Shown here one piece after another: positions 44,641-55,739 of a DNA stretch of 64,000 bases. The notes beneath the pieces are model-generated. The model saw only the letters and a program-made list of their open reading frames with translations. It had not been told where the DNA came from and ran no database searches. The position numbers and the translations under genes were made by a program. Each line of letters starts with the position of its first letter. Position 1 is the stretch's first letter. The DNA comes from Hortaea werneckii. Its lineage: Eukaryota > Ascomycota > Dothideomycetes > Mycosphaerellales > Teratosphaeriaceae. Where the stretch lies: assembly GCA_037044905.1 (NCBI GenBank), contig JBAOKB010000159.1:868001-932000 (forward strand), written 5' to 3'.

Positions 44641-46766
44641 ATGTCATCTACCGGCACGATGAGGGGTACGCCCAAGCGGCCCCAGAGCAACTTGAGCAGC
44701 CAGTTCAACGATAGCCCGTCCAACATCCCAAGACCGAAGCTGGAGTCAGCGATAAGCGAATCTGGAGGACACTCCACGCTCAGTGCGAGCAGAGCAAAGC
44801 AGTCGAAAAGAGATGAAGTATGAAGGACAAGATCAATGATCATGCAGCTAGGCGCTGACCATGCTTAGGCCATTCGCAGCAAAATCGAAAAGGACCTCAA
44901 TAAAAAGCGCAGTGGTGCCAACAGGCACAGACAAACGCGCAAAGCACCGCCAGGAACAGTGGCTGCGTTGAAGCCAAATCAGGCGTTACAGATTAAGCCG
45001 AACACGACAGTAACGGATGCCGCTCAGTTGATGGCCGCGAAGCGTGAGGACTGCGTGCTTGTGACAGATGATGATGAGCGGATTGCCGGTATCTTTACCG
45101 CGAAGGATTTGGCTTTCCGCGTGGTGGGCAATGGCCTCAAGTCAAACAGTGTGACAATCGCAGAGATCATGACGAAGAACCCGTTGTGTGCAAAGACGGA
45201 CACGAGCGCCACCGATGCCTTGGACTTGATGGTCAGGAAGGGTTTCAGACACTTGCCAGTCATGGACGAGAATCACGATATTGCAGGTATTCTGGATATC
45301 ACAAAATGCTTCTACGATGCCATGGAAAAGCTGGAGCGCGCATACAGCTCATCAAAGAAGCTTTACGACGCCCTTGAAGGTGTACAGGCAGAGCTGGGCT
45401 CCAGCCAGCCGCAGCAGATCATCCAGTACGTGGAAGCTGTACGGTCAAGAATGTCTGGCCCTACTCTCGAGTCGGTCCTCAATGGCCTACCCCCGACCAC
45501 AGTCTCCGTCCGGACAAGCGTGAAGGAAGCCGCACAGCTTATGAAGGAGAACCACACCACGGCTGTTCTGGTACAAGACCAGGGGCAAATCACTGGTATC
45601 TTTACCTCCAAAGATGTGGTGCTGAGAGTCATAGCAGCCGGTCTCGACCCGAACAACTGCAGCGTCATCCGCGTAATGACACCGCACCCGGATTTCGCGC
45701 CCCTGGACATGAGCATTCAGCAGGCGCTGCGCAAAATGCACGATGGCCACTACCTCAACCTCCCTGTTATGAACAAGGAGAGTGATGAGATTGTGGGCAT
45801 GGTAGACGTGCTGAAGCTTACTTATGCAACCCTTGACCAGGTATGAAAGCCACAGCATATCAATGAAGGGGTACATACTAACTCAATTCCAGATCAACGG
45901 CATGTCCACGGGTGATGGCGAAGGCCCAGCTTGGAACAAGTTCTGGATGTCGATGAACGATGGCGATACCGAGTCCATGATGTCCGGCGAGGGAAGTAGC
46001 CATGCCGCACCACACACTCCCGAGCAGACCCGATCTACCATGATGTCGCCAGACCACAGTGCCCGTCCGGGTATGGACCGTCTTGGAAGCGTTGTTCCAG
46101 ACGACTCTGCCTCGCACAACGGTGTGCCAGACATGGACGAGCATTCCGCACTAGGGGGTGCAACTGGACAGATTGGAGACACGCCCTTCACTTTCAAGTT
46201 CAAGGCACCTGCGGGACGAGTGCACCGTCTGCAGATCGTCGCCTCACAGGGTCTTGCCGAGCTCATCAATGTAGTTGCAGAGAAGCTCGGCGGTGAGGTG
46301 GAGGGGATTGGTGGCATGCCAACCTTCGAGGACGGGAAGCTAAGCCACTCCGGCTTCGCGCTAAGCTACATGGACAACGAAGGCGACACTGTCTCCTTGA
46401 CCACCGATGCCGATCTGCTTGAGGCTATCACTCTGGCGAGACAGGCGCACAAGGAGAAGGTTGACCTGTTCGTGCACGACCCAGAGAAGCCAGCGATTCC
46501 GCCGACTCTAGACCCGCAGCCCCTTGGTAACCCACCGACGCCGCCTGAAAGTAGCGTGAGGCAACGCAAGCGGTACGAAGAGGACGAGAGCGAGGATGAG
46601 CAGATGTCCAGAGTAACCGAACGACGAAGAAGTCGGAAGGAGCAGCCAAAGCAACAGGAACAGGCCATCCGGGCGTGCCAAACGAAATGCTCTTGCCAGG
46701 AGCGCTGGTCGTCTTGGGTGCTGTCGTCGTCATTACCTTCGCTATCGGGCGGGCTACTAGCAGATG
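44641..46766 (+). CDS. Four-CBS plus PB1 domain protein with C-terminal membrane anchor
   Basis: Exons are 44641-44817, 44869-45840 and 45893-46766, with introns of 51 and 52 nt (CTGAC and TACTAAC branch sites). After a Ser-rich start come four CBS motifs in two pairs: ALQIKPNTTVTDAAQLMAAK; IAEIMTKNPLCAKTDTSATD with GFRHLPVMDENHDIAGILD; the TVSVRTSVKEAAQLMKENH pair; and HYLNLPVMNKESDEIVGMVD. A PB1-type fold follows (FTFKFKAPAGRVHRLQ ... DGKLSHSGFALSYMDNEGD). A one-base break near 46660-46668 (G run) puts the end in another frame, whose GALVVLGAVVVITFAIGRAT is a clear transmembrane tail with TGA at 46764-46766. The architecture matches fungal proteins such as fission-yeast Mug70. CBS pairs bind adenine nucleotides in other proteins; the ligand and partner here are unknown. 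Confidence 0.88.
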
Positions 46767-47813
46767 ATGTTGTCTCTGAGAGTGTGGTGTGGTGGGGTTG
46801 CTACCTTTCTGCTCTTGTCCTTTTGCGATGTATCTGTAAATTGTGAAGTTTTTTCATTTGTTTGCGGTTAGGAGACAAAGATACCAATTTGTATTATTCA
46901 ATGGATTCATATGAAAGTCTTCTCAGGATAGTTAGAGGGCGTCACTTCATGAAAGTGAAGAAGTTCACTGTTCGCTTGGCAATTCAACTGCCTCCGCGCC
47001 TCGGAGGCGTGGCTGTTGACCGGGCTTTTGCAGTCATACCACCGGCGCTTCTCGGCAGTTGCAACAAGCAGCAGCACCTTGGCAGCCCGGGGTTGGCATT
47101 GCTTTGCCTTATCTTCTCCCTTGTGGTTTCAACCTCATGCCGCTACAAACATATCTTCCAGAAAAAAGGTGCAGGCATCAGCAGCCGAGCACGAGTCAAT
47201 TCGCTTTCTTCAAACTGGGCAGCTCGACCAGGTACAGCCATTTTGCCTTTTGGCCTCTCCGCAGCCGATGACGACGGTTGATCTTCGCACCACACAAAAA
47301 AGATCAGAAAGCATGTCCGTGGCATCCGAACCGCGTGATGATGACCGCCCCTGGTACTCCCAAAGTAATGTAACCACCTCCTCGCGAGCTGTGAGGAGAA
47401 GGCGGAGGCCATGACGACAGATGTAGAGAAAACGCTCATAATAATAAGTGTCGCATTCCCCTTCTTCTAGAGCAAGAGCTGTCCCCTCTCGTGTCAAGGA
47501 CGTGCACGCGTTTCCATTACCTCACGCTTCCCTGCTAACAGCTCCACCTTACGTCTGCTTGCCATTTTCTTCTGAATAAGCATTTCGCACTGACCGCAGG
47601 CCGGGCAAACGACCAGCGACATCGGCTTGGGAAAGCGACATCACAAAAGGCGAAAAAAGTGAAAGTCTTGCAGTCCTCTCTCTCTGCGCAGTGGTGTATA
47701 CTCTTGCTGGCTTTGAAGGGGGAAAGAGAAATGGAGGAGATATTAATAAGAGCTCGCTCGACGACGGTTACAAGCCCTCGGTCGCCGACAGCACTGCCAA
47801 CCGGCACGCGAAC
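46767..47813. other. Intergenic region
   Basis: About 1 kb. Short overlapping frames on both strands lack family resemblance. The 3' part must hold the transporter promoter and 5' leader. An in-frame open extension upstream of 47814 has no ATG. Confidence 0.55.
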
Positions 47814-49221
47814 ATGGCTTCCGACGACGTCGAAAAGCATACCTTCCCCGGCGAAGACGACGAGACGCAGAGACGAGGAAGCAAATATGACAAAGGCGAT
47901 CCCTTTGGTGACGAGGAAGGCGCAGAAGTCAAGTACAGGACGCTGGAATGGTGGCAGGCGGCTTTGATCATGATTGCAGAAACCATCTCGCTTGGTATCC
48001 TTTCGCTGCCGTCTGTCCTGGCCACTATCGGTCTCGTCGCAGGCATCATCTTGATCGTTGGACTTGGCCTCGTCGCGACGTACACGGGTTACACCATCAG
48101 CCAGTTCAAGGCTGCATATCCGCATGTCCACAACATGGCCGATGTGGGCGAGGTCATGATGGGACCGTTCGGTCGCGAAGCGTTCGGCGCGGCGCAGACG
48201 ATCTTTTTGATCTTCATTATGGGATCGCATCTGCTCACCTTTACTATCGCTATGAATGCCATTACTTCGCACGCAACGTGCACTATCGTTTGGGGCATTG
48301 TTGGACTGGTCATCTTTATTGTCCTGACCATTCCACGGACCCTGCGAAAGGTCTCATACCTTTCAATCGCATGTAAGACGGTCCATATAGGTCCTATGAC
48401 AAGTGCGCTGGAACTGTGCTGACAGCATCATAGCTTTCATATCCATTGTTGCGGCCATCATGATCACTATGATAGGAGTTGGTATCCAACAGCCGGACCC
48501 AACGGTGCAGGCCACCACCATCGTCCCCTTCGCCTCCGCTTTCGGGGCGACAACCAACATCATCTTCGCCTTCGCCGGCCACGTCGCCTTCTTCAGCTTC
48601 ATTTCCGAGCTGAAGAACCCGAACGAATTCCCCAAAGCGCTCGTCGCGTTACAGATCAGCGACACGACCCTCTACATCATCGTAGCCATCGTTGTCTACC
48701 GCTTCGCCGGTCCCGACGTCGCTTCGCCGGCTTTAGGATCGACGACCTCGGTAGTCATGAAGGTCGCGTACGGCATCGCGCTGCCGACGATCCTCATTGC
48801 GGGCATCATCTACGCACACGTTGCCGCCAAGTACATCTACGTCCGGCTCTTCCGCGGGACACCGCACATGTCGAAGCGGACCTGGTTGTCGCTGGGGACA
48901 TGGCTGGGCATCGTGATCCTACTATGGGTCATCGCGTTCATCATTGCGGAATCCATCCCTGTGTTCAACAACCTGCTGGGCATCATCTCGGCCCTGTTCG
49001 CCAGCTGGTTCACCTACGGCCTCAGCGGCGTTTTATGGTTGTTTATCAATTGGGGAGGATGGTTTAAGAATATGAAGAAGTCGGCTTTGACCGTGCTGAA
49101 TTTGTTGATCTTCGGTGCCGGTGCTGCGATCTGCGGCATTGGACTGTACGCTAGTGGCAAGAGTATACATGATAGTAGTGGGACGGGAGAGAGCTGGAGC
49201 TGCGCCGACAATTCAGCATAA
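47814..49221 (+). CDS. Amino-acid transporter (AAAP family, N-system / mtr-like)
   Basis: Exons 47814-48372 and 48434-49221, intron 61 nt, 448 aa, intact. The hydrophilic N-terminus (MASDDVEKHTFPGEDDETQR) leads to EVKYRTLEWWQAALIMIAET and the family block ISLGILSLPSVLATIGLVAG. About eleven hydrophobic segments follow, including GTLRK-like IPRTLRKVSYL, ISIVAAIMITMIGVGIQQP, TTNIIFAFAGHVAFFSFISE and MKNPxEFPKAL-like ELKNPNEFPKALVALQI. The family moves neutral amino acids across the plasma or vacuolar membrane, and the substrate here is not determined. I chose ATG 47814 because the longer upstream reading frame has no ATG. Confidence 0.9.
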
Positions 49222-49561
49222 TGTAGCGTTTCTTTCTTCACTATGTATTAAATAAGCAGGCTCTGCCTTTTTTTCGGTCTCTTAATGACCACCTACTATA
49301 ATACTTCCGATTCTCAAAGGTCAAGCCTGTTATCTCATGACCTTATTGTATTTGACTGCTGTGAACCAAGTGCTAAACCCGACTGTGGCTTGTGTCCGCG
49401 GCAAGATCTAGGGACTCCTGAAAACAGCTTCAAAATCCAATTCTTAGGCTCAGCTAGTGAAGATTATCCCTTGTCTAATCGCATGAAACCAGCAATCCAG
49501 GCCGGAAGAATACCATAGCCCCTCACAAACACTTATATAAGAAATCTCTTAGAGCGTGATG
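49222..49561. other. Intergenic region, convergent 3' ends
   Basis: 340 bp between the stops of the transporter and the RMND1-like gene. Nothing further seen. Confidence 0.6.
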
Positions 49562-50968
49562 TCAATCACCACCTAGTTCCCTCTTCAGCCACTCCCTCTG
49601 CAAAGCCTCCGTGCTATCAGGCTTCTTCCCCTCAACCCACTCATGACTGAATCGATACCCTTCCAACAACACCTCCATCACAATCAGCACAATAATCCAA
49701 ATCTCCAGCATATTCGAATGCTTCTCGCTCAACCGCTCGCGTAACACTGCAGCAATCTCACTCGCATAATTCATCCGCTCATTCAGCGTCTTGATTCTGA
49801 CTCCCACATCTAGCGCCCGTCCGACTTGCTCGTAGTAGTTCTCCAGACCTAGCTCGTGCGGACTGTCCCAGAAGAGATCCGGGAGGCTGTCCGTCAGCTC
49901 GGAGTAGAGGTTCAGCTGCGCCCGGATGTGCAGTAATTCGCCCGTTTTGCGGAGGATGAACTCCCGGCTGAATCGGAGTTTGCTGCCTTGGCTCAAAGTG
50001 AGTGGGATTGAGCGTGTGGTTTGGAAGTACGAGGAGAGCATGTTCTCTAGGACTGCAAGCTTGGTGCTTCTTGCTAATGCCGAGGAAAAGGCTATCTTGG
50101 CGAGGATGTTGTCGATCTCGGTCCGGCGTTGCTGTTGTGCTTCTTCATGGCTATCGAGCTCCGACTGAGACGCGTTGTAGTGTTGGTGGTGTTCTGAGGA
50201 GGCTTTGGTGCCCAGGATGATGGTGTCGCCTATGATCTTGCTGACTTCGCGGGTCGGATCCTCAACATAGGCTAGATCCTCGACCTCGAGCCGGTCCAGA
50301 TGGCCTTCTTCAGCTGCTTTGGGCGCAAGAATCCTCTCAACGAGGTGGTGCGCGAGCTTCTCGGTGACATTCCATGTGACTACGCTTCCGCTGGGGAAGA
50401 CAAAGACGTCGCCTGCACCTTGCGGCCTGTCTTCCCCTGTCACCTCATCTCGTACTACAAAATTAGGAGTTTGGACGTGTAGTACTTGAGGGAAGAGCTC
50501 GGTCCGAAACGGATCAGGCTCGTAACCCTCACGCTGGAGAACGTGTTTCGCCACATGAAGGTTGTATGTCTCAGCTGCACAATACGCGGTGACATCCTTC
50601 GTCTGGATCTCTGGATCCACATGCGCTCGCCGTCCAGAGCCTTTGATGACCTTTCGCGACCTTTGCGCCTCTACGGCTACGCGCCGCACTAGACTGGGCA
50701 GAGAGTTAGAAGACGCCTGGGAGCGAGCTGCTTTTCGCTTCGGCGTCTTGGACTTGTCGCCATCGTGAGACGCTTTCCTGTTGCCGTCGTCTTGCTGCCG
50801 TCGTGTGCACGTGGAGAAGCTGCTTCTGGTAGGGTCCAAGACGGCCTGCTGGAGGGCTCGGCGCTGATAGTGGTGGTAGGTTTGCTGGCGGGGGCTTCGT
50901 GCTTGCGCTGCGATGCTCCTACGTGCTATAGTCCCAAAGGCGATCCATGTCTGTCTGGCCGAACTCAT
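49562..50968 (-). CDS. DUF155 (RMD1/RMND1 family) mitochondrial protein
   Basis: Single exon, 468 aa, intact. ATG 50968 opens an Arg-rich mitochondrial-type presequence (MSSARQTWIAFGTIARRSIA). The DUF155 core follows: TAYCAAETYNLHVAKHVLQR, DVFVFPSGSVVTWNVTEKLA, DTIILG, FSSALARSTKLAVLENMLSS, and the family block ERMNYASEIAAVLRERLSEK. A single hydrophobic helix, MLEIWIIVLIVMEVLLEG, anchors the C-terminus. Human RMND1 and yeast Mrx10 are inner-membrane members needed for mitochondrial translation, while Rmd1 and Rmd8 are cytosolic or Golgi. The presequence argues for the RMND1/Mrx10 branch. Head-to-head with VPS41, 206 bp apart. Confidence 0.88.
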   Translation of the reverse strand: MSSARQTWIAFGTIARRSIAAQARSPRQQTYHHYQRRALQQAVLDPTRSSFSTCTRRQQDDGNRKASHDGDKSKTPKRKAARSQASSNSLPSLVRRVAVEAQRSRKVIKGSGRRAHVDPEIQTKDVTAYCAAETYNLHVAKHVLQREGYEPDPFRTELFPQVLHVQTPNFVVRDEVTGEDRPQGAGDVFVFPSGSVVTWNVTEKLAHHLVERILAPKAAEEGHLDRLEVEDLAYVEDPTREVSKIIGDTIILGTKASSEHHQHYNASQSELDSHEEAQQQRRTEIDNILAKIAFSSALARSTKLAVLENMLSSYFQTTRSIPLTLSQGSKLRFSREFILRKTGELLHIRAQLNLYSELTDSLPDLFWDSPHELGLENYYEQVGRALDVGVRIKTLNERMNYASEIAAVLRERLSEKHSNMLEIWIIVLIVMEVLLEGYRFSHEWVEGKKPDSTEALQREWLKRELGGD

Positions 50969-51174
50969 TGCTTCCACTCAATGATCTCATATACACGCTT
51001 AATGTCGTGTTCCCGTGCGAACTACTGACGATGCTTCATGCCTTCGGCTAGCAACCTGACATCACTTCCGAAGCCGCACTTGACCTCCTTCCCGAGAGCT
51101 CACGTCCATCCTTGCATGCGACAGCTGCGTCTTAGACAATTCGGACGTTGCGCGCTTCCACCAATGCCTGCGAC
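50969..51174. promoter_or_regulatory. Bidirectional promoter between the RMND1-like gene and VPS41
   Basis: 206 bp between divergent ATGs, so both transcripts must start here. No TATA-like element stands out. Confidence 0.5.
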
Positions 51175-54100
51175 ATGTCCGACGATGTCGATGCGAACGA
51201 CGACAGTCTCCTGCATCTTCCACCGCCCGCGGTAGCAGCACCCGATGAGCAGCCCAGCAATGGTGCTGCGGAACCTGAGACCGAAGCCGATGATGAAGAG
51301 GAAGACGAGGACGACGAGCCCAAGTTGAAGTACACGCAACTCACGGGCAGTCTGTCGGGTATCTACCGCAATGGCGACTCCACGAGCGCCTTTACTGTGG
51401 CGGGCGACAAGATGGTGGTGGGCACCCACAGCGGGAATATACACGTCCTAAGCCTGCCGGGCTTGCAGCTCATAAGAAGCTATCGCGCACACTCGGCGAC
51501 GATTACAAGCGTGTCTATATCTCCGACACCGCCCCCTCCCTCGACAGTCAAAGCTCAAGATGGGAGCACCCAGGTCCTGGCACCTTCCGGCCCACAAGAC
51601 AGAACGCAGAGTATCCGAGACAGCACGAGTACAACGAACAGTCCTCGAACACCCAGTGGAAGCCATCAGCAAGCATCACAGCATGTACCGAACACACCGA
51701 GCAACCAGATCTATATAGCGACCTCATCCATTGACGGCCACGTCTGCATCTCCTCCCTAATCGACCCGAAAGATGTCCAGCTCCGCAACTTTGCACGCCC
51801 GGTTCAAGCCGTAGCACTTTCGCCCGACTATAAGAACGATCGCACATACCTCTCAGGAGGTCTAGCAGGCCAGTTGATCTTGACAATAGGCGGGAAGGCT
51901 GGCGTGAGCACTGACGCCAACACGAACTCCACGGCGGCTGCGGCCTCTGGCTGGCTCGGCAGTATTGGTCTCGGAGGCGGAGGAGGTGGTGGGAAAGATA
52001 CAGCATTGCATAGTGGTGAGGGCAGTATTAGTACCATCAAGTGGAGTCCAAGCGGGAAATGGGTAGTCTGGGTGAACGAGGAAGGCATCAAGATCATGCG
52101 GTCACATCTGAAGCTGGGCAGTGAGGAGCAGGACGATGCTTGGAGGCGTATCGCACATGCACCGAAACCCCACTTGAAAGCGTGGCGAGACATGGCAGGG
52201 GTGTGGAAGGCGAGAGCTGAATGGATCGAAGACAAGAACTTGGAATCGGATGATCTTGCTGGGAGAGGGAGCGAGACTGTCACAAACGGTCTGAGTAACG
52301 GCAATGGTACTGCGGACACGCCAAAGCGCAAAAAGAAGATCGAGAAGTTGGTCGTGGGATGGGGTGACTTCGCGTGGATACTGCATGTCTCGGCAGGAGC
52401 TGGCTATACTGCACATTCTGGACAGAAGCAAGTCGGAACGGCAGACATCATACACAAGCTACAGTTCAGAGATTGCGTCGTATCAGGTATCAGCCTGTTC
52501 ACGCCGTCTCTTGTAGCCATATTGGCGTACAGAACAAGAGACGATGACGACAAACCCATTGCGTCGAACGAAACCCTGTCAAAAGGCCGGCTACGGCATC
52601 GACGGACGGGATTGCGCCCTCAATTGAGGCTGGTTAATGCAAGCGATGGCACGGAAGAGGACGTCGATGAGCTGCCGATATCCAGATTCGAGGCCCTTTC
52701 CGCTCAGGACTACTACCTTGGCACGATCTTCATGCCTACACCACTCCCAGAAAAGTCGATTGCGCAGCAGAAAGGGGCTTTGGAAGCCGCCTGGGAGGCT
52801 GCAGGAGGTGGTTATGCCGCAAGACTATTCAATTCAAGCGCGAGTATCGTCTCCGGAGGCAGCGGTGACAGGAACGAAAAAGCTAGTGGCAAGGCAGGCT
52901 CTATTAGCAGCCCTTCCCCATCAATCTCTGGTGTGAGCAGGGTGAATTCAGCTCCAACAAGGAGCGCAACCGAGGCGCACCCATTCGTGTTGGAGCCAGG
53001 TCTGAAGCTGTTCATACAAAGTCCATACGATTGTGTGCTTGCGATCAAAAGGGATCTGAACGACCACCTGAAATGGCTACTGGACCATGAGAAATTCGCA
53101 GAAGCCTGGGCACTCTTAGAAGACCATCCGGAGATCGTAGAGGTCTCCGGACAAGAGAGATCGCAGCAAGGCTCGCAGCCTCCCACGCCTTCCCGCGGAG
53201 ACAGAAGCTTGGCAGACTTCTTTGCCGATTCGGACTCTCAGACGACAGTCTCCGTTACACAGAGCCGTGAAGCCCAGCAGGCTTCCGCCGCTGCAAAGGA
53301 AAAGCGTCGGATAGGGGACCTGTGGCTTCAGCAGTTAGTCGCTGACGAAGACTGGCCAGAAGCAGGTCGAGTCGCAGGTAAAGTCCTAGGCACAAGCTCT
53401 AGATGGGAACACTGGGTCTGGACTTTCGCACAGGCGAACAAGTTCGACGAAATCACCCCTTTCATCCCTCCCGCTAGGGCTGAGGAAGGAGGCAAGGTAC
53501 TGCCTAGCATGGTGTATGAAGTGGTATTAGGCCATTATATCGTGGCGGATCCTCAGAAAGTAGGCGAGCTGCTTGATATATGGGATCCTGAGATGTTCGA
53601 TGCGGGAAGCGTCATCACTGCCATCGAAGCACGATTGGACTCTGGCGAAGTGTCTCGGGAGGCTGATGACGAGGACTGGAAAGTGCTCATGGAAAGCCTT
53701 GCGAAGCTCTACGTTGTTCACGGACGAGGTAGAGAGGCTCTGCGCTGTTGGATCCGTTGTCAGAATGCTGACAAGGCATTCGAGATGATCAAGTCGGAGA
53801 AGTTGGTAGACGCCATTGCGGACGATGTGCCGGGTCTTTTGATGCTCAGGGTGAGTAAAGAGCAAATGCGCTCCGCAGACCTGCCTGAGCTGGAAGAAGC
53901 GAGTAGCGAGGCACTGCAACTGCTCGTGGAAGAAGCCCGTCGAGGTACCGTTTCCACTGAAGCCGTGATACGTCAGCTGAAGCATAAGGATGGGATCTTT
54001 AAGCCTTTCCTCTTCTTCTATTTTCGGGCGTTATGGCGCGGTCCGCCCAACCAAGACACAAGCTTACCGCGACGGAAATTCGATCGAAACCTCGAAGAAG

Positions 54101-55114
54101 GCCGCGCACTGGTGGAAGACCATGCCGATCTAGCTGTCTCCCTTTTTGTGGAGTACGATCGCGAGATCCTCATGGCATTCCTGCGGGCAAGCAACTTGTA
54201 CAACTACGACCGCGCAGCCGCGCTGTGCGAGCAACGGCATTACATCCCAGAGCTGGTATACATTCTCTCCAAGACCGGCCAGACCAAGCGAGCACTCTTC
54301 CTGATCATCGGCGAGCTAGGCGATGTACGCCAAGCTATCAGCTTCGCGAAGGAGAACGGCGAGCTATGGGATGACCTCCTGGACTATAGCATGGACAAGC
54401 CGCACTTCATCAAAGGCCTCCTCGAGGAGGTCGGCACCACCATCGATCCTGTCAAGATGGTCCGCCGCATTCCCGAAGGCCTCGAGATCGAAGGCCTCAA
54501 GCATGCGATCCAGACGCTTGTCCGGGAGTTTGAGATCCAGTACTCTATCTCCGAGGGCGTGGCGAAGGTGCTCCGAGGCGAGGTGGCCATGGGTATGGAT
54601 ACACTTCGAGCTGGGCGCAAGAAAGCCGTGCGTTTCGATGTGGCGCATGAAGGGCCCGAAGAGGTAGATATCTCGACTCGAGACGTGCCTACGGCGCTGC
54701 CAGACGGCCAAGAAGCTTTACCGGTCAACAAACGGAACGTCGAGAGCAAAGCCGTGAAGCCGGGTCACTGTGTCGGGTGCAGCGATCCTTTCAGCGAAGA
54801 GGGTAAGCGCTATCCCCCCCTTCCGTCTCCCACAAGCGAACATTCATATGCTGACCCAATCTTCAACAGAACGAGAACCCCTCATCGGCTTCGCCTGCGG
54901 TCACGTCTACCACCTGACCTGCATCCTACGCGCCAACCCCGACACGGACGACGAAGACAAGATCGACCGCTTGCTTGACCAACTTGGCCGCGGCGACAGC
55001 GACGGCGAGAACTACAGCGGCCGTAGCGTCGGCGCTAAAGTCGCACATGCTCACATCATTAAGAACGTGGTGCAAGGCGGATGCAGACATTGTTTTGTAC
55101 CTGAAGGGGCGTAA
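51175..55114 (+). CDS. VPS41: VPS41, HOPS vacuole-tethering subunit
   Basis: Exons 51175-54802 and 54870-55114, intron 67 nt, about 1,290 aa, intact. After an acidic start (ETEADDEEEDEDDEPKLKYT) an N-terminal beta-propeller begins with LTGSLSGIYRNGDSTSAFTV, then GTHSGNIHVLSLPG, IYIATSSIDGHVCISSLIDP and VQLRNFARPVQAVALSPDYK. This is the Vps41 signature rather than Vps18. The middle has EPGLKLFIQSPYDCVLAIKR and LDHEKFAEAWALLEDH. A clathrin-heavy-chain repeat follows (residues about 900-1150). A C-terminal RING-H2 has CVGCSDPF, GFACGHVYHLTCIL and GGCRHC. HOPS tethers vesicles and vacuoles through Ypt7 before SNARE fusion. The start is the first ATG in frame. Confidence 0.95.
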
Positions 55115-55457
55115 AAGGAATCAATCCGACCTGGCCTTACACATGACGCATTCGTGCGCGACGACGAACTTCCCTGAATTTGAGAGCGAGGCGTTGCTTT
55201 GGCGTTTCCCCTTCTAGTGGCCGCTGGATTTTGTTGGAGGGGTGATGGATAGTGACAGGAGGCATCTGCATGTTTTACTTGGAGTAGAAGTAGTAGTATT
55301 GGAAGAACTCGTCAGATAACCGCGTACGTGCTAGGGGGAAAAGGGCAGGCTGGAGAAGCGAAGAGCGATATGTACATTATAGCAACGGCCCGTACCCAAC
55401 GTCAAAGACGCACCGACCTATACTTCGACACTCTCCCGGATCAAGACAGTCGTCCAT
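55115..55457. other. Intergenic region, convergent 3' ends
   Basis: 343 bp between the stops of VPS41 and the P450. No feature seen. Confidence 0.6.
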
Positions 55458-55703
55458 TTACTCTTTAGCTTCATGTAGTCGCAGCGTAACAGGGTCGCCA
55501 GGACAGCTAGTCAGAGTGAGGTTGCTCCGAATGGGACCTTGCGGCGCGTTGGCAGCCGGAGTGATCTTGTCGAACCGCTGGAGCAATCGCACGACCACAT
55601 AGCTTGCCTCCGTCAGGGCGAATTGCTGACCGATACAAATCCGGGGGCCGCCGTTGAAAGGCCTAAAACAAAAATTCCAAGTCATTAGCTTCTTTTCTCT
55701 TTT

Positions 55704-55739
<36 letters not shown>

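Noticed and set aside
1010..46766. Reassigned genetic code or general programmed frameshifting
   Set aside because: Large neighbouring genes read cleanly in the standard code, including normal TGA stops (TSR4). Breaks lack a shared slippery motif and are both insertions and deletions.
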